Positions 26,101 to 41,100 are shown, numbered from the stretch's first letter. The stretch: 64,000 nt of DNA from Symsagittifera roscoffensis (GCF_963678635.1 NC_087070.1:26282007-26346006), one strand, 5' to 3'. The notes: a model not told the origin generated them from the sequence alone. Numbers and translations are program-made.

Positions 26101-29100
26101 ACGGATATTAAGCCAGCATTCTATACAGAGACAATACGGAGCCGTGAAACCCAAGATGTTTGGGAAAAAAAACTTTAAACAGATTATCGACAAAAATTTG
26201 AGGAACAATTTGTTCAATTTGAGGAAAACATGTCGAGAAATTTAATCAACAACTTTAAATAAGATTGAGAAAAACTTCGACGAATTTGGCAACTAAGACG
26301 ACAATACTTGGGTAGACGCTTAATCGAATGGCAACTAAGACGACAATACTTGGGTAGACGCCTAAAGCGACAAAAAATGTTTTCATAAAAAAAATTGATC
26401 TAACAAATTAAGTAACTTGAAGTTTTACACACAACATTCAGGAGCAATTTATGATTGATACCTTGTTTGGTAAAAATAACCTAATTTGAGAAACCTGGAT
26501 CAATGGGTAGATTTTTTCATTCCACAAGGAAAATTTACAAAAGTCGTTCAAACTTTTGCTGTTCGATGGAGGACTTTGCCTTCCTTTTAACCATGGAAAT
26601 GAACATAACTTGAAATGAAATCAAATGGATAATCGCAAATCAAAAAACAATTTTAGCGTGGACAAATTTTAAAATTTTTGCCATAAAAATCAGCACGACC
26701 TTTAGAAGCGTCTTCGCTAATACAACACAACGCAGCTTGCAATGGCTAGCGAACAGAAAATGAGACTAAATTAACAAAATCGAAAAACATGAAAATGAAA
26801 AAAATTGAAAATAATTACAGACAACTAGTGGGTAGACGCCCATTGATAGCCAAAAAACAGTCGGAAAAGAGTCAATGAAACGGAAGTAAACAGAAAAACA
26901 ATGCTAACTTGCTCTTTAAAGAAATCTCAACTTTCAAATTTCCAAAAAATGGCTTTAAAGCTCTTTGAATTTCTAGAACAAGTTATGATTGACTTTAGAC
27001 GAAATCAATCCAATTTGAGAAAACAGGATCAATAGGTAAAATTTTTGTTTCACTGGGAAATCTGATAAGTTCCATTTTGAAAATGAGAAATTTCGATTAT
27101 GTATTTCGGGACCTCATCACTGTTGCCTTCCTTGTAGCAAAGGAAATGAACTTAAGTTACAAAGAAATCAAAAGTCGAACCGCGAAAAGTACATTTGAGC
27201 CTGAACAAACTTCAAGACTTTTCCTGAAAAAAAAAGAAATCATCGCGACATATATAAGAGTCTGAGCTACTTTCATCGACTCTTAAAAATGCCATATGAA
27301 ATTGTTGTCATAAAAATTTTTTGAGCTATTAATTTCAAGAAATTCGAAACACACAAAATACCATAATTATTCACAAAAAATTCTTTGAAGCGATAAAAAA
27401 AATAAGGTACTATAGCCGATAAATAAACCAAAGGTATTTAGCTCAAAAAGCTTTTAAGCTAAAACAAAATAAAAAGGAACATCAAGGAAAATATACAATG
27501 TCAGGGCTACTAAGTTTACAATTTACAGGACTAAATCAAAAACACTTGCATATGCGATGAAAATTACTGACAGTACAAGACAAGTCCCCCATGGGGCAAC
27601 TAAGCCAACAAAATATAAGCCGACAAACGGAAGTCCAGGCAAAAAAAAAACATTTCAATTTCATACACTGAAAAAAAACTAGGTCCGAATCGACTCCAAT
27701 ACAATAGAGTAAAAAGATAACCGCATTACCTCTAGGCCAAGTGGTAAGGAGTCTCGAAGTTGCTAAAATGCTAAGAATCACTAATAGAGCAAATTCACAA
27801 TTTCTTGAAGATAAGAAAAGTACTTTACGTGAAGAAAAAGTCTAGAACCCGATTAGATACAAGTATGTTAGTTGGGTCCCAAAAAATACAAGTATGAAAG
27901 ATGGATCCCGCATTTTTTGTGAAAACTTCAACACAATTAAACAAATGCGAACCATGTTTTCGAAAATTTTAAGGCCCAAAAAGTTTTCTTCAGGGACCCA
28001 TCTGAATTTTTGGGACCCAACTATCATAGTTGTACCGCCGATTAGCAGACAATTGCTCTCACAAGTGTTTTAATGGCAAGCGTTATAGCAACCACTAATT
28101 AAATTTCTATTTTTATGAAACTGAAGACGTGTCAGTACGTATTTACATCTCACGTGCTGGAATCCGAGGTAAAGTGCTATACCCTTGAAAATCGCAAGGC
28201 GTAATAACTCACTGTGATACTGCTCTGAATGACGGAAGTGTCCGAAGAGAGACGGCTGGTCAGCTCGCCCACTCTAAAAAAAAAACAGGCGACAGCATGA
28301 ACAACAGACAATTTTTCAACGATACAATATTTCGCAGCTTCGTATGTATGCAATATTCTAGTGAGACTACTGACATCTGATTGGCTGCTAGTTGCCATAA
28401 AATTGATTCAAGCTAGCATGAATCATATATGTCAGCTGGTTCTATTTCCTGACTACGATATTCGAGAATACTCCTAAGAGGGACGTATCCAAACTAGAGT
28501 TGAATAAACTTCACATTAGTTCCGATCAATCTTAACTTTGGAGATCTAGTAAGACCCCAATAAATTAACTGTTTCATTCACAAGTTTTGCTGTCATGCAC
28601 AGCGCCAGACAATATTCGGAGCAGTCTTTCAAAATCTTTAACAAGATGTTTGTATTGATATTACCGAAGTTCAGTTGATATATCACACCTTGAGACATCG
28701 AAGAAGCCTATCTCCTGTCTGATAATGGCTTCGAACAGATCCTGCCGCATTCTGCTGACCAAATTGTAGCCAGCCAGATTAAAAGCCCATCCCCTGACAA
28801 GTGAGAACAGAGATCCAGACACCGCTATTATTGTCAGAATCATGATGTTTCTGTTCAGGTTGTCTACGAAAACGACAATTTTCTGCTATTTTAATGGTTG
28901 AGTTGACACAAAGTTTCTAAAGAATCTAGCTTCTTTATATTTAAGCTCAACAAAACAGCATAAACAAGGCCAACAGCAGGTTGAAAGAGTATAAAAGACA
29001 ACGGAACATTAAGAATTTTGAAAAAATTATCAAAACAAAGCTGCTCTTTGAACTTCAAGAACAATTTATAACGGAAACTTTTTTGATAAAAATAATCCAA

Positions 29101-32100
29101 TTTAAGAAAACTGGTTTGTCAGGTAAAATTTTTATTCCGCTGTGAAATCTAAATCCACTTTGGAGAGTGCAATGTACCTAACTTTCAGCAAATTAATTGG
29201 AATTCAACTCAAAAAATACATATATACCTAAGTGGGTGGATTCATATATACATTAATATATGTGAACACACTGCAGTAATAAACGCATTTTCAGACTTGC
29301 CTTAAAAACGAAAAAAATCATCAAGACTAATAGTGAAAATCAATTCGTTCTTTTACACCTAATAATATTAAAACCAAAAAAGGAAAACTTATTCACGATG
29401 ATTTGGTACATAAACTCACTGTGTAAATAAAAAAATTGGCTGCTTAGTGTTTACAATTGGAAAACCTAGGAACTATTTTTATCTAGGGATCCTGAGTTAT
29501 ACCGTTATTAGGGTTGGTTGCGTCATCTATGATCTCCCCGAAGAAGAAGGGCAGAAGGAGAGAAGAAGCGCTAGCAAGAAGTAGACTGATTGTCCCCACT
29601 GAGAGCAGCTTCCACTCCTAACATAACAAGAACTTGAAAGTTAAAAATTCACCCTCAGTTCTTATCAGTCATATTCTGAAGCAAAATCTTTTGCTTTTTA
29701 TGAACAGATAAATTTAAGGTTATGTAGCAAAAAGTAGACAGGTCATAGGTAGACACGTTATAAACCAATTACAATCGAAATAATAAAACAAACGTTTTCA
29801 CAAATATATATTTCCTACGTTTGTGTTTCTTATCTCGATTGTAATTGGTTTACGACATGTCTTCCTTCTGACCGCACTCCTATTTTCTAGTTATTTTCAA
29901 TTCGCATTTAAAAAGCCATTCAAGTTTCCTACTGGGTATGCTAGTGCAGTAACTCTGGACAGTTTTGAGGTGAGTTTTGTGCGTCTGGACAACAGTAAAG
30001 AGTGTCCCTTCTCATCTACTTCAATGCCCCGCTTGTCATAGAAGTGTACATTTTGTGGATCCTGCACCATTCTGAAGATGTCATTTAGCTTCCAAATAAG
30101 CAGCACTGAAATATATACCAAATCAGACACTATTCTTTTCAAAACTGAGCTCCCCAATTATGAGAAAAAAAAGCATTTGAGAAACCAATCTGAGAAACAG
30201 CAATTATTGTGAGACACTTCAGTCAGCGCGCGACCACGAGTTTATTACTCCATTCTATTGGCTGATTTGAATCGCATCGAACTTAACAAAACTTTCTTAT
30301 CGAATTAATCAAAATTTGATGATTGCGAAGTAATTTTGATACAAATCCATTTTGTCTAAACGTTTTGTAGTGATAATGCCAAGTCGGCTTATTTAATTAG
30401 CTTCTCTTATGCCAGGGGTAGATCAAGATTTTCTCCAGAGGGGGTGGGGCGGATGTTTCCCAATTATTCCCAGAACACTATAAAGACCCCATTTTGACCC
30501 AAATTTCTGCTGCGCTTTAATTTTTTTGCACTTCCTGGAAAATTTTTACTAAAAAATTGCGGTTTTACGGCGCGCACTGCCCCTCACAATTAGCATGTAT
30601 TGACGTCAAAGGCCGAAAAGGGATGTCGTAAAATAATACCAAAGGGGGACCCTTTGGTTGGTGAGTGGGGCGAATCCACCCCTCTCCACCTCCACCTCCA
30701 CCCCCACCAAATCAGTCCCTGTCTAATACCAACACAGTGAAAATTGGATAAATTCAATTTTTAACGAGTAACAGGGACAGCCGGATGCTGTGCAAGTATC
30801 AAAGATTTTTGCTCGTGGTGCGATGAGAGAACTATACGGTGTCGTATAGAGTTGGTGAATTAGGCAACAGTTGTCTTCCAGAAACTAAAGAAGTTTTTGC
30901 TGAATAATGTTTGGATTAAAAAAAACCATTTATGTCAATGAACCTCAACTAAGTTTTTCTTTACTTGTTGAAAAATATTCTATTATAAGATAGAAGACAT
31001 ACTCGCTCTAAATTAGACAAAGAATTAAATCCGGTTTTCTCGACAACGGGACGCATTTTAAATAGCATACGAAAAAATTCATTGAAAACATCCGACCCTG
31101 CACAGGTTCGAACCCTTTTATTTTTTTGCGGGTCTCCTTCTCTACCTCTACGCTATAGATCTATGAAAATACGCTAAAAACAAACACAAGCACACTAAAT
31201 GGGAACAATAACTTCGAAAAATAGTTTCGCTCTTCCAGGTTCAAAACACAAATGTCTGATTTTTTTTCTGCTCAACTTGTTTAAATTAACATGTACCGAA
31301 ACAGCCTGTATTAAATTCCAAACACAGAAGCGTGAAAATATCTCGTGGAAACACCTTAAGTTTAAGATCCCAGTTTAGACATTGGATTGGCACGACAGTA
31401 CTCACATGAACACAAAAATATCCATATACAAGGATTGTTTTTCTGTTCAAAATTCTCCCAAACAAAAAAAAATGTTTTTGAAGCCCAAATCTGCCATATA
31501 CAAGGATTGAGGTTCTCTTCAAACTTCTCTCAAACCAAAAAAAAATCTTTTTGAAGGCGACGTTCCAACAGCAGAAAATTTGAGCAAATCATTTTGGCGG
31601 CACTAAGAAAACTCGCTCTTTATTTTTATCACGAGACAAAGATACATAAGGAAGGAAATCAGCAGATCTTACTACCACATTGATGACTTTCAAACTAAAC
31701 TTTTCGAATTAAATGAAGTGGAGCTAAAAACAAATATTTGTGTAATTAACAAGTGGTTTGGAGCTAATTTACATTCATTGAATGTCAAAATCAGATATTT
31801 TCTCGATATTAACTTGATAAAAAATCATGAGTGGTTAAGGGAAATTCAATAATAACGTGAATATTTCGAGAGCCGTGCAAATTTTTGTGCATGCCGGTAG
31901 ACTTCGAAAATCTGCAAAGTTTTGTGCAACCCAAGCTGCAGCTCAAAAAAAGATGCAGTTCAACAAAACTCGTGGAAACTTTGCAATCTTTGCAACCCGA
32001 AATGCAGTTTGGGAAATATCAGAGTCTACATAATTGCTGAGTGACGCAAGCCAATTATGACGCATTAGCCTTACCGGTCTTTTGAAAAAAAAAAGAAAAC

Positions 32101-35100
32101 TACCAACTAACATGCCTCAATTTATAGAGCGGACGCATTTTAAATAGTATACGAAAAAGTTCATTGAAAACATCCGACCCTGCACAGGTTCGAACCCTTT
32201 TATTTTGTTGCGGGTCTCCTTCCCTACCTCTACGCTACAGATCCACGATATCTTGAATCTAGAGTGCTATTTGTAATATAAAAGTCTGTCTTATAATCCT
32301 TAGCATTGGCTGTATTCAATAGCAGGTTATTGATCAAAATGAACACACTTTGCCGCAACAATATTTGCGTCGCAACAATATTTGCATCGCAACAATAGTT
32401 GCGACTTGGGTTGGGAAAAGAGATTTCATACTATAACACAAGCTCTGCTTGTGTAAAGAAACCCAATCTTCATTAGGCTAATGAACATTTATTGAATTTC
32501 AAAATTAGATATTTTCACGATATTAATTTAATAAAAAAATCATCATGAATGGTTAAGGTACCCCAATACTAACGTGAATATTTCGAGAGCCGTGCAAATT
32601 TTTGTGCATGCCGGTAGACTTCAAAAATCTGCACGGTTTTGTGCAACCCAAACTGCAGCTAAAAAAAAGATGCTGTTCAAAAAAAACTCGTGGAAACTTA
32701 GTAAGCTTAGCAACCCGAAATGCAGTTCGGAAAATATCATAACAATTGGTCTGACAGTCTGGTCGGTCTGTTTACTCTCTGAGGCCAGTAGTTTCTGTCT
32801 GTCTACAAATCTCTGCACAATCTCTACCTCAATTGATCTAACTACCACTTCAGACCGCAGTTTACGTCGCAAAAAATCTTATAGCGACCGCCTGCTTATA
32901 AGTCGTAAACTTTCAGACATTATTCCTTCTTGCAGTTTAGTTTCTGCACAGTGACGAGGTACGCAAACAAATTGTCGATAACAGTCTAAACAATAGTTAA
33001 CCTGGATTTTTTTGGCAGAATTTCGCAACCTATAGAAATCTCGACAGAATTTAGATATCTTGTTCAGTTGCTTCTTGGTGGGCCTTCAGATACCGGTCAA
33101 TCTGAATGACTCTATTATGATAAATCAAGCACTCCGTTTTATTATCGGACTTTCTTGTGTCCCCTCTTCTCTCATCAACGTTCAATGCATTCACAATGTT
33201 CACAGCTGGAAGAGATTTAAACTCAAACCTTCCATCAATTGATGGTGCTGAAGTTGAACTGATAAATAGAAGTTGAACTGAAGTTGAACTTAAATAAGAT
33301 AAAAAGGCCTTGTAACTCACCACTCGAAAGATTCCTTGTATGACTTAGATACAATATCGTTTACCCACTCGAAAGAGTCTTTTTATTACTTGGATACAAT
33401 ATCGAGCAGACTACGAATTTTTCTCCAGGGCATTAGCTCGTAAAAGTCTACAAAAAACGTTGCTCTTGACTCGGTACATGTCAATGAGCCGGGACGATCT
33501 GCGCGTCTACCCACCCAGGAATCATCATTCGCGTTGTTCATCTGTCGGTCTGGGTCGGCTAAGCTGCTCCCTCTGTCCTCGTCTCCATCCTATATCTTTG
33601 TCCCGTGTCCTCTCTCATCGTCATCCCTGAACTCATCGTTCAGCGTCACCTTCTGCTTCGCCTGTTCAGCTGCTTCTTCTGCTCTCGTCTTCTTGTTCTA
33701 GTATTCGTCTCAGCTTCTCGGCCCTGTTAGGGCATGCCGTGCGTTGTTCGAGTAGGTCTGGCCAAATTAGTCTTTGTTATTATTCTCATGCTCAAAAGCT
33801 GACTGGAAGTGTATCGAAAATGAAAATAATCAAAATCCATTCATCCCATAGTGCTACAGCAATGTTGATATTGTTGTTGATTTATGGTACAACTGGTTAT
33901 ATACAATTTTCGAAAATCAAATTTCCAAGAAAACAAAACATCGCGTCAGTCTACCACATTGGGTCTCAAGCGAGATATCTAAGGTTATCAAAAGACAAAA
34001 TACCCAATTAAAACAAACACAAAAACCGCCGAAGTAGAAACCAACAAAGAAAATCAGAAAATCTAGAACAAGAAGTTGCTGTTTGTTTGAATTCGAAAGC
34101 GCAACCTTCAAGAACGGCAAATTTTCAGAAATCCAAAAATATTTCCAAAGCATTCGAAGGACAAGTCAACTGCCATCAGTAATGTACTCGAACGATACAA
34201 TAGCTGTAACCGACAAGAAAAAGGCTGATCTCTTCAACAGTTTTTTCCAATCTGTTTTTACCACGACTCACTACAAAAGAAACCAAAAAGAGTCCATAGC
34301 GAAGATAGACAAGATCCATTTTACCAGAGCAGAAGTAGAAAAAACATTGGAAAAATTGTGCATTGGGAAAACTAAAGGCCCTGATGGTCTTAGAAGTCTG
34401 CCACTAAAACGCTTGACTAAAGGTCCTTCCTTGACCTTCCTTTTCAACTTAATCGCGAACAAGCATATCTATCCAAGTCGCTGGAAAGCCAGCAACATCA
34501 TACCGCTCTTCAAAGATCGAAATAAACAGGAAATATCAAACTATCGACTTGTCTCGCTGTTGACAAACTTGAAGATGCTATTCAAGTTTGTCATAATCAT
34601 CATCCGACAAGAACAACATGGATTCACAAAAAAAAAAATCAACAATGAAAGATCATCCTCTACCTATCCGAACTTTTTGATACCCTAGATCTACCAACTT
34701 TAGTGTCACTCTATCTTGACTTCGAAAAAGCCTTCGACGAGTCAGTTACGAAAAGTTACTTGAGAAATTAGAAGAGTTTGGAGTATAAGGTGGAGTAACA
34801 GATCTTCTTTGAGATCTATCTTAAAGGACGGACACAGAGAGTAAAAGTGGGAAACTCATTATCATCTGAGATTGAAGTGAAAAGTGGCGTCCCTCAAGGA
34901 TCAGTCCTGGGGCCACTACTTTTCATAATCTTCATAAACAATCTTTTGAATTGTGTTTTGTCGAAACGCTTTGGCTACGCAGATGACTACAAAATTGTTG
35001 CAACGAACTCGATAACACTTCAAACTGACGCCGCCAAAATTGCGAAATGGTGCACCCACAATATGATGAAACTCAACATCAGCAAACGCAAAACATTTAA

Positions 35101-38100
35101 TTTAAAGGAAATACGAGCATTACTATGAATGGTCTACCGCTGATACAAACAAACAAAGAAAAGGAATTTGGAATTATTGTGTCCCAGGATTTATCATGGA
35201 CTGCCAACGCCGAAAGAAGATGCGAAAAGGCCATTAAGGCGTTCTGCACGATCAAACCCAATATAGCTAAAAGAACAAATTGTCAGGCCAAAAAGAATCT
35301 ATTTCGGAGTTACATAGTTGCAGTAAAATCATATGGTGCCATTCTGTGGAAAGCAATCAAGGTGGATCTTAGAAGGCTTAAGAAACTGCTACAAAGTGGA
35401 TACTGGGAACTAAGCGATTGTGATATAAAGAATGACTCAAAAGATTGTTGCTTCTACCCTTATCACTTTACCACGAAATGCACGTACATCTTGTTTTTAG
35501 TGACATAATCAAAAGCAGATTCAACATCGAGAGGAAACGGTTTGTCGAAATAAGTGAAACAGCGCAAAATACACGAGCTAGCGAGTTGAAAGTATATAAA
35601 AAAAGAACAATGACAAAAACAAAGCAAGATAGCGCTTTCTAGTCCAGAGAAGTATTCCTTGCAAACGCTATTGGTAAAAAATAGGCCTAAATTTAGACGA
35701 AATAAATCATCCAAAAAACAAAAGAACGAATTATATAACAGTTACTTCGAATCAAAATTTCATCTCGACGATATTTGCTCCTGGAGACTGTTATGTCTCT
35801 GTCCAAACTGTCGAAATCAATACAAACTCAAATGATCTTTGGCAAAACTGAAACTCGGGACTAAAATCCCTTGGGCGTTTGCCCTACATTCTGTATTATT
35901 ATGATTATTATTATCAACTTAGAGCAGATTGGGCAGTCCTTTCTGTCCCCTCGTGTGTTTACTGCTGCTGGCTGTTGCACATTGCATTTCTTGGCGTGGT
36001 TTGTCTTTGCTGCCTTTTTGGCTACCATTTTGTTGCAGATTCCCTTTTTTGCTTCTCGTCTCTGCCAATTCTATGCATTCTGGTAGGTGGAGTTCGAGGG
36101 GGTTATGTTCTTGCATCTTCTTCTACACCCTTGATTTCTCCATCAATCTCCTGGTTCCTTTCGAAATCCTCCCGTTCCCACAAGCTTATTTTTTTGTCCT
36201 GTCTTGTACGAACTTCAGGTATTTCTTGCGGTCTTGAGTCATGGAATCTACGATGTCAGCATTTTGGCCTGACTTCGCCTTGTAATCTGTTTAATTCTGA
36301 CTCAAACCAAGGGCGTACGGCTGCATCAAACAGCATCGTCGATTCAACGCATGCTTGGAAAACAATGGTTGTTCGCTTTTGTGAGACAAAATTTTTTGAA
36401 CCTCTTCGTTACACGCGTATAGTCAGATCTGTTTTCCCGATCGGCAAAGGAGCCGAGGATTCTTAAGTCATTTGTCCCCTATTTGGATGAGTTCTTCTTT
36501 ATTGGGGTGACAAAATTCTTGAATCCGCGCCAGTGTTACCGTCACTATACCTGCTCCATTAGATTTGTTTTGGTTTTCCAACCAGAGTTGGATCATCGGC
36601 AAATCAAATTTCTGTTAGTCTAATTTCTTTTATTGCCAAGTTGCCGCTCGCTTTGTTGGTGTCTTGCGGGGTGGTCAACTCCCTGGAATCCATTGCCAAA
36701 GGGTACCGATAGGTTCATTTGATTTTTCTTTTCTACGCGTAGTTATTTGTATGGAAAATATATGATATACATTGAAAAGGTCCGGCGAGGTTGCGCATCC
36801 TTAACGGAGACCATGAGGGGACCTCCAACAGCTGGATTCTGCTGTCCTCTCATTGGACCGGTTCTGTTCGGACATGTGTTTCACAGATCCCATTTCTATC
36901 TGGATTTCATAATCACATTTTCTGATCATATCCATGGTTAGGTCTTTGCCCGCATCGTCATCTCTAATTTCTTTCAGTTCTCTCAGTATTTATTCTACTG
37001 AGTACTATTTCACGAGGATTTCAGCTGCCAATATGACATCGGGCTCCCTCTTGAACTCCTCTGCAGAGAATTTTTGCTCGGGCGGTTCGTTTTTCGTCCC
37101 GCAGGCTCATTTTTCTGAGTGTCTTGTACCTCTTCACCCAGTCGCTCCTTTCACTGGCATTTCCTGCTTCTTCTATGATCTCGTCCCAAATCTTTTCCCA
37201 TCGTCTTTGTTGCTTCCTTTCGACCGGCACCTCTCTCATCGTCATCCCTGAACTCATCGTTCAGCGTCACCTTCTGCTTCGCCTGTTCAGCTGCTTCTTC
37301 TGCTCTCGTCTTCTTGTTCTAGTATTCGTCTCAGCTTCTCGGCCCTGTTAGGGCATGCCGTGCGTTGTTCGAGTAGGTCTGGCCAAATTAGTCTTTGTTA
37401 TTATTCTCATGCTCAAAAGCTGACTGGAAGTGTATCGAAAATGAAAATAATCAAAATCCATTCATCCCATAGTGCTACAGCAATGTTGATATTGTTGTTG
37501 ATTTATGGTACAACTGGTTATATACAATTTTCGAAAATCAAATTTCCAAGAAAACAAAACATCGCGTCAGTCTACCACATTGGGTCTCAAGCGAGATATC
37601 TAAGGTTATCAAAAGACAAAATACCCAATTAAAACAAACACAAAAACCGCCGAAGTAGAAACCAACAAAGAAAATCAGAAAATCTAGAACAAGAAGTTGC
37701 TGTTTGTTTGAATTCGAAAGCGCAACCTTCAAGAACGGCAAATTTTCAGAAATCCAAAAATATTTCCAAAGCATTCGAAGGACAAGTCAACTGCCATCAG
37801 TAATGTACTCGAACGATACAATAGCTGTAACCGACAAGAAAAAGGCTGATCTCTTCAACAGTTTTTTCCAATCTGTTTTTACCACGACTCACTACAAAAG
37901 AAACCAAAAAGAGTCCATAGCGAAGATAGACAAGATCCATTTTACCAGAGCAGAAGTAGAAAAAACATTGGAAAAATTGTGCATTGGGAAAACTAAAGGC
38001 CCTGATGGTCTTAGAAGTCTGCCACTAAAACGCTTGACTAAAGGTCCTTCCTTGACCTTCCTTTTCAACTTAATCGCGAACAAGCATATCTATCCAAGTC

Positions 38101-41100
38101 GCTGGAAAGCCAGCAACATCATACCGCTCTTCAAAGATCGAAATAAACAGGAAATATCAAACTATCGACTTGTCTCGCTGTTGACAAACTTGAAGATGCT
38201 ATTCAAGTTTGTCATAATCATCATCCGACAAGAACAACATGGATTCACAAAAAAAAAATCAACAATGACAGATCATCCTCTACCTATCCGAACTTTTTGA
38301 TACCCTAGATCTACCAACTTTAGTGTCACTCTATCTTGACTTCGAAAAAGCCTTCGACGAGTCAGTTACGAAAAGTTACTTGAGAAATTAGAAGAGTTTG
38401 GAGTATAAGGTGGAGTAACAGATCTTCTTTGAGATCTATCTTAAAGGACGGACACAGAGAGTAAAAGTGGGAAACTCATTATCATCTGAGATTGAAGTGA
38501 AAAGTGGCGTCCCTCAAGGATCAGTCCTGGGGCCACTACTTTTCATAATCTTCATAAACAATCTTTTGAATTGTGTTTTGTCGAAACGCTTTGGCTACGC
38601 AGATGACTACAAAATTGTTGCAACGAACTCGATAACACTTCAAACTGACGCCGCCAAAATTGCGAAATGGTGCACCCACAATATGATGAAACTCAACATC
38701 AGCAAACGCAAAACATTTAATTTAAAGGAAATACGAGCATTACTATGAATGGTCTACCGCTGATACAAACAAACAAAGAAAAGGAATTTGGAATTATTGT
38801 GTCCCAGGATTTATCATGGACTGCCAACGCCGAAAGAAGATGCGAAAAGGCCATTAAGGCGTTCTGCACGATCAAACCCAATATAGCTAAAAGAACAAAT
38901 TGTCAGGCCAAAAAGAATCTATTTCGGAGTTACATAGTTGCAGTAAAATCATATGGTGCCATTCTGTGGAAAGCAATCAAGGTGGATCTTAGAAGGCTTA
39001 AGAAACTGCTACAAAGTGGATACTGGGAACTAAGCGATTGTGATATAAAGAATGACTCAAAAGATTGTTGCTTCTACCCTTATCACTTTACCACGAAATG
39101 CACGTACATCTTGTTTTTAGTGACATAATCAAAAGCAGATTCAACATCGAGAGGAAACGGTTTGTCGAAATAAGTGAAACAGCGCAAAATACACGAGCTA
39201 GCGAGTTGAAAGTATATAAAAAAAGAACAATGACAAAAACAAAGCAAGATAGCGCTTTCTAGTCCAGAGAAGTATTCCTTGCAAACGCTATTGGTAAAAA
39301 ATAGGCCTAAATTTAGACGAAATAAATCATCCAAAAAACAAAAGAACGAATTATATAACAGTTACTTCGAATCAAAATTTCATCTCGACGATATTTGCTC
39401 CTGGAGACTGTTATGTCTCTGTCCAAACTGTCGAAATCAATACAAACTCAAATGATCTTTGGCAAAACTGAAACTCGGGACTAAAATCCCTTGGGCGTTT
39501 GCCCTACATTCTGTATTATTATGATTATTATTATCAACTTAGAGCAGATTGGGCAGTCCTTTCTGTCCCCTCGTGTGTTTACTGCTGCTGGCTGTTGCAC
39601 ATTGCATTTCTTGGCGTGGTTTGTCTTTGCTGCCTTTTTGGCTACCATTTTGTTGCAGATTCCCTTTTTTGCTTCTCGTCTCTGCCAATTCTATGCATTC
39701 TGGTAGGTGGAGTTCGAGGGGGTTATGTTCTTGCATCTTCTTCTACACCCTTGATTTCTCCATCAATCTCCTGGTTCCTTTCGAAATCCTCCCGTTCCCA
39801 CAAGCTTATTTTTTTGTCCTGTCTTGTACGAACTTCAGGTATTTCTTGCGGTCTTGAGTCATGGAATCTACGATGTCAGCATTTTGGCCTGACTTCGCCT
39901 TGTAATCTGTTTAATTCTGACTCAAACCAAGGGCGTACGGCTGCATCAAACAGCATCGTCGATTCAACGCATGCTTGGAAAACAATGGTTGTTCGCTTTT
40001 GTGAGACAAAATTTTTTGAACCACTTCGTTACACGCGTATAGTCAGATCTGTTTTCCCGATCGGCAAAGGAGCCGAGGATTCTTAAGTCATTTGTCCCCT
40101 ATTTGGATGAGTTCTTCTTTATTGGGGTGACAAAATTCTTGAATCCGCGCCAGTGTTACCGTCACTATACCTGCTCCATTAGATTTGTTTTGGTTTTCCA
40201 ACCAGAGTTGGATCATCGGCAAATCAAATTTCTGTTAGTCTAATTTCTTTTATTGCCAAGTTGCCGCTCGCTTTGTTGGTGTCTTGCGGGGTGGTCAACT
40301 CCCTGGAATCCATTGCCAAAGGGTACCGATAGGTTCATTTGATTTTTCTTTTCTACGCGTAGTTATTTGTATGGAAAATATATGATATACATTGAAAAGG
40401 TCCGGCGAGGTTGCGCATCCTTAACGGAGACCATGAGGGGACCTCCAACAGCTGGATTCTGCTGTCCTCTCATTGGACCGGTTCTGTTCGGACATGTGTT
40501 TCACAGATCCCATTTCTATCTGGATTTCATAATCACATTTTCTGATCATATCCATGGTTAGGTCTTTGCCCGCATCGTCATCTCTAATTTCTTTCAGTTC
40601 TCTCAGTATTTATTCTACTGAGTACTATTTCACGAGGATTTCAGCTGCCAATATGACATCGGGCTCCCTCTTGAACTCCTCTGCAGAGAATTTTTGCTCG
40701 GGCGGTTCGTTTTTCGTCCCGCAGGCTCATTTTTCTGAGTGTCTTGTACCTCTTCACCCAGTCGCTCCTTTCACTGGCATTTCCTGCTTCTTCTATGATC
40801 TCGTCCCAAATCTTTTCCCATCGTCTTTGTTGCTTCCTTTCGACCGGCACCTTTTGACCGTTCTCTTGCTGCAATGTTGATTGTCTTCCTTTCCTTAGCT
40901 GCATGATTTCTCTTGTTTCCCTCACTGTATGGCCGATGTCGGAACGGAAGGCTTCACATTCCTGTTCCCGGCCTTTCATCCATGGCAGATTAATCCCCCC
41001 TACCACACGTTTCCGGGGCAGCTTGTGGATTGTTTTTGCCGCATCGGTCCATTTTTAACCTTGTTTCATGGTAATTATTGGGCTTTGGATGCTGATCGTG

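Larger units (their letters stand above)
33609..37229. repeat. 3.62-kb tandem duplication, unit A
   Basis: The whole unit recurs immediately downstream (37230-40852) at an offset of 3621 then 3620 bp. Differences I can see: one A fewer in an A-run near 34636, one A/C change just after it, and one T/A change near 36403 (40023 in unit B). The junction shares only CCT. The unit contains a plus-strand LINE fragment and part of a minus-strand one. Confidence 0.95.

Noticed and set aside
35879..36466. 195-codon plus-strand frame with hydrophobic stretches (also at 39499-40086)
   Set aside because: It is the antisense of the minus-strand LINE fragment; the hydrophobic character arises from reading charged codons in reverse.
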